Below, one piece after another: positions 33,450-35,094 of a stretch of 35,094 nucleotides of DNA (within the stretch, counting starts at the first letter, position 1; every line of letters begins with the position of its first letter). The stretch is from F-183 sp036502165 (GTDB lineage Bacteria; Acidobacteriota; Terriglobia; Bryobacterales; Bryobacteraceae). Under the pieces are notes generated by a model, which was given only the letters and a program-made list of their open reading frames with translations, was not told the origin of the DNA and did not search any database. Both the position numbers and the translations under genes were made by a program. The DNA lies in assembly GCA_036502165.1 (NCBI GenBank), contig DASXZC010000041.1, forward strand, positions 1-35,094, in the 5' to 3' direction.

Positions 33450-34934
33450 TTACTTACGGGCAGAGGCGGGAAGGTCAGCAACCAGCCGCAACGACACCGA
33501 GAGTTCGTCCAACTGGAAGTGAGGCCGCAGGAAAGCGACAGCGCGATAAGCGCCGGGCTTGCCGGGGACGTCCACGACCTGAATGGCCGCTTCGCGCAAG
33601 GGCTTCTGCGCCTTATACGTCGGACCGGCGTTGTCGTCCGGCAGTACGTATTGCAGAATCCACTTGTTGAGCCACGTCTCGCATTCCGAGCGCGACATGA
33701 AGCTGCCGATCTTGTCGCGCATCATGACCTTCAGGTAATGAGCGAAACGGGAAACGGCGAAAATGTACGGCAACTGGGTCGACAGACGCGCGTTCGCGTT
33801 GGCCGCGTCCTTGTCGTAGAGCTTCGGTTTCTGCGCCGACTGAACCGAGAAGAACGCGGCATAGTCGGTGCCCTTGCAATGCACGAGCGGAACGAAGCCG
33901 AGGTCGGCCAATTCCTTTTCGCGACGGTCCGTGATCGGGACTTCGGTCGGGCACTTCAAAGCCACGTCGCCTTCGTCAGTGTAGAAGTTGTGAACCGGCA
34001 GACCTTCCACCAGTCCGCCGCCTTCCACTCCGCGGATCGAGGCGCACCAGCCGAAGTTGGCGAACGCCGTGGTGACGCGCGCCGCCATTGCAAAGGCTGC
34101 GTTGCCCCACAGGTACTTGGTGTGATCGGTGCCGTCGATGCCTTCTTCATACGAGAAAGTCTCGATCGGCTTGGTGTCCTTGCCGTACGGCAAACGCATC
34201 AGCACGTGCGGCAGGCACAGACCGACATAACGCGAGTCTTCGCTTTGGCGGAAGCTCTTCCACTTGGCGTACTCGGTCGTGTCGAAAATCTTCGCCAGGT
34301 CGCGCGGAGCGTCGAGCGTCGTGAAGTTGTCCAGGTTGAACAGGCTCGGATCCGCGCCAGTGAGGAACGGAGCGTGAGCCGCCGCGGCCGTCTGCGAAAT
34401 GCGTTCCAGCAATTCGATGTCTTCCGGGCTGCGGCCGAATTCGTAGTCGCCCATCAACGCGCCGAAGGGCGCGCCGCCGAACGTTCCGAATTCTTCTTCG
34501 TACACTTTCTTGAACAACGTGCTTTGGTCGAACTCCGGTGCGCGCTGCAGGTCCTTCAGCAGTTCCCGCTTGTTGCAGTTAAAGATCTTGATCTTCAGCT
34601 GCACGCTGGTCTCGGACTGATCCATGAGGTACTTCAGTCCGCGCCAGGTTGCTTCCAGTTTCTGGAACTGGGCGTTATGCAGGATTTCGTTTAACTGAAT
34701 CGAGAGCAGATGGTCGATCTGCGCCAGGCGGGCGTTGATCATTGACTCAACGTCGCGGCTGACGGTCATCGAACCATCGAGCACCTGATTGACGAATTCC
34801 TTAATCAGTTCCTTGCCGCGTTCTTTTGCGGCAGGTTCTTTGGCGATGCGGCCTTCATCGACGATTTGATCGAGCAGGCTGCCTTCGAGAACAGTTTCCG
34901 ATGCTCTCGCAGATTGTTTTTGAGCTTCACCCAT
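33450..34934 (-). CDS. tssC: T6SS sheath large subunit TssC
   Basis: A 494-residue TssC (VipB/EvpB), which with TssB forms the contractile sheath around the Hcp tube. Family blocks are LDGSMTVSRDVESMINARLAQID, NEILHNAQFQKLEATWRGLKYL, KVYEEEFGTFGGAPFGALMGDYEF, DAPRDLAKIFDTTEYAKWKSFRQSEDSRYVGL, and WGNAAFAMAARVTTAFANFGW. The C-terminal segment PFKAREAA-like RPLREAAIQVVDVPGKPGAYRA leads to HFQLDELSVSLRLVADLP, as in other TssC proteins. The ATG at 34934 has AAGGAG six bases upstream (34941-34946), which lies inside the last codons of tssB, three bases away. Confidence 0.97.
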   Translation of the reverse strand: MGEAQKQSARASETVLEGSLLDQIVDEGRIAKEPAAKERGKELIKEFVNQVLDGSMTVSRDVESMINARLAQIDHLLSIQLNEILHNAQFQKLEATWRGLKYLMDQSETSVQLKIKIFNCNKRELLKDLQRAPEFDQSTLFKKVYEEEFGTFGGAPFGALMGDYEFGRSPEDIELLERISQTAAAAHAPFLTGADPSLFNLDNFTTLDAPRDLAKIFDTTEYAKWKSFRQSEDSRYVGLCLPHVLMRLPYGKDTKPIETFSYEEGIDGTDHTKYLWGNAAFAMAARVTTAFANFGWCASIRGVEGGGLVEGLPVHNFYTDEGDVALKCPTEVPITDRREKELADLGFVPLVHCKGTDYAAFFSVQSAQKPKLYDKDAANANARLSTQLPYIFAVSRFAHYLKVMMRDKIGSFMSRSECETWLNKWILQYVLPDDNAGPTYKAQKPLREAAIQVVDVPGKPGAYRAVAFLRPHFQLDELSVSLRLVADLPASARK

Positions 34935-34937
34935 GTG

Positions 34938-35094
34938 CTACTCCTTTTTACCCAATTCGTCTTTCAGCTTGGTGAGTTTGTCGTTGTCGCCGACAGTCGA
35001 CAGCAGGACTTCCTCGAGCTTGTCGTTGCCCTGCAGGCTGCCGCGCAAGTCGGATAACCGCGTGCGGAGGTCTAACAACTCGCGCAGCGGCTTC
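34938..35094 (-). CDS. tssB: T6SS sheath small subunit TssB (C-terminal fragment, cut by window edge)
   Basis: Only the last 51 codons and the stop are in the window. The visible part begins KPLRELLDLRTRLSDLRG and ends KDELGKKE, with NDKLEEVLLSTVGDND between, which is the C-terminal helix region of TssB (VipA). The N-terminal part, which bears the TssB-TssC contacts and the segment bound by ClpV or TagJ, lies beyond the right edge. It is followed directly by tssC, the universal order for the sheath pair. Confidence 0.9.
   Translation of the reverse strand, partial: KPLRELLDLRTRLSDLRGSLQGNDKLEEVLLSTVGDNDKLTKLKDELGKKE

Noticed and set aside
33519..34694. A 391-codon plus-strand open frame opposite tssC
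   Set aside because: It is an antisense shadow of a highly conserved gene, Arg/Val/Glu-rich with no recognisable motif.

Overview
The window is a GC-rich bacterial chromosome fragment. It looks like Acidobacteriota, perhaps a Solibacter/Bryobacter relative. This is an inference from gene content: a PadR regulator translationally coupled to an 'acidobacterial duplicated orphan permease' (ADOP), a short ThiC, and a YtxH/HEAT housekeeping block. No tRNA, rRNA, insertion sequence, phage gene or CRISPR array was seen.

Left half (1-16.9 kb), mixed metabolic and envelope genes. It opens with the 3' part of a molybdenum hydroxylase large subunit. A minus-strand group follows: HEAT-repeat protein, small membrane protein, YtxH protein. 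recX is divergent from this group. A minus-strand PadR-ADOP pair has a promoter lying inside a dyad operator, next to a threonine dehydratase-like gene. A plus-strand run encodes an MsbA-type ABC exporter, a GNAT acetyltransferase and an exported protein of unknown function. thiC (minus) is divergent from murQ-murA-rhodanese (plus), a small peptidoglycan recycling/synthesis unit.

Right half (16.9-35.1 kb), one long minus-strand type VI secretion (T6SS) locus. In transcription order it reads tssB (cut by the window edge), tssC, hcp, hcp, tagJ/impE, tssA, tssE, tssF, tssG, clpV, vgrG, PAAR, an FHA-DUF4123 protein, tssK. It supplies the sheath (TssB/C), inner tube (two near-identical Hcp), baseplate (TssE/F/G/K), cap (TssA), sheath recycling (ClpV, TagJ), and a spike with tip and putative loading adaptor. 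The membrane complex TssJ/L/M is not in the window, and no conventional toxin-immunity pair is recognisable.

The most unusual items are in this T6SS. VgrG carries a tail of about 430 residues: a Pro-rich linker followed by Ala/Gln-rich helical low-complexity sequence. An FHA phosphopeptide-binding domain is fused to a DUF4123 effector-adaptor domain immediately after vgrG-PAAR. The tandem hcp genes each have a similar hairpin upstream, are separated by a structured 302-bp spacer, and are followed by a strong terminator-like hairpin.
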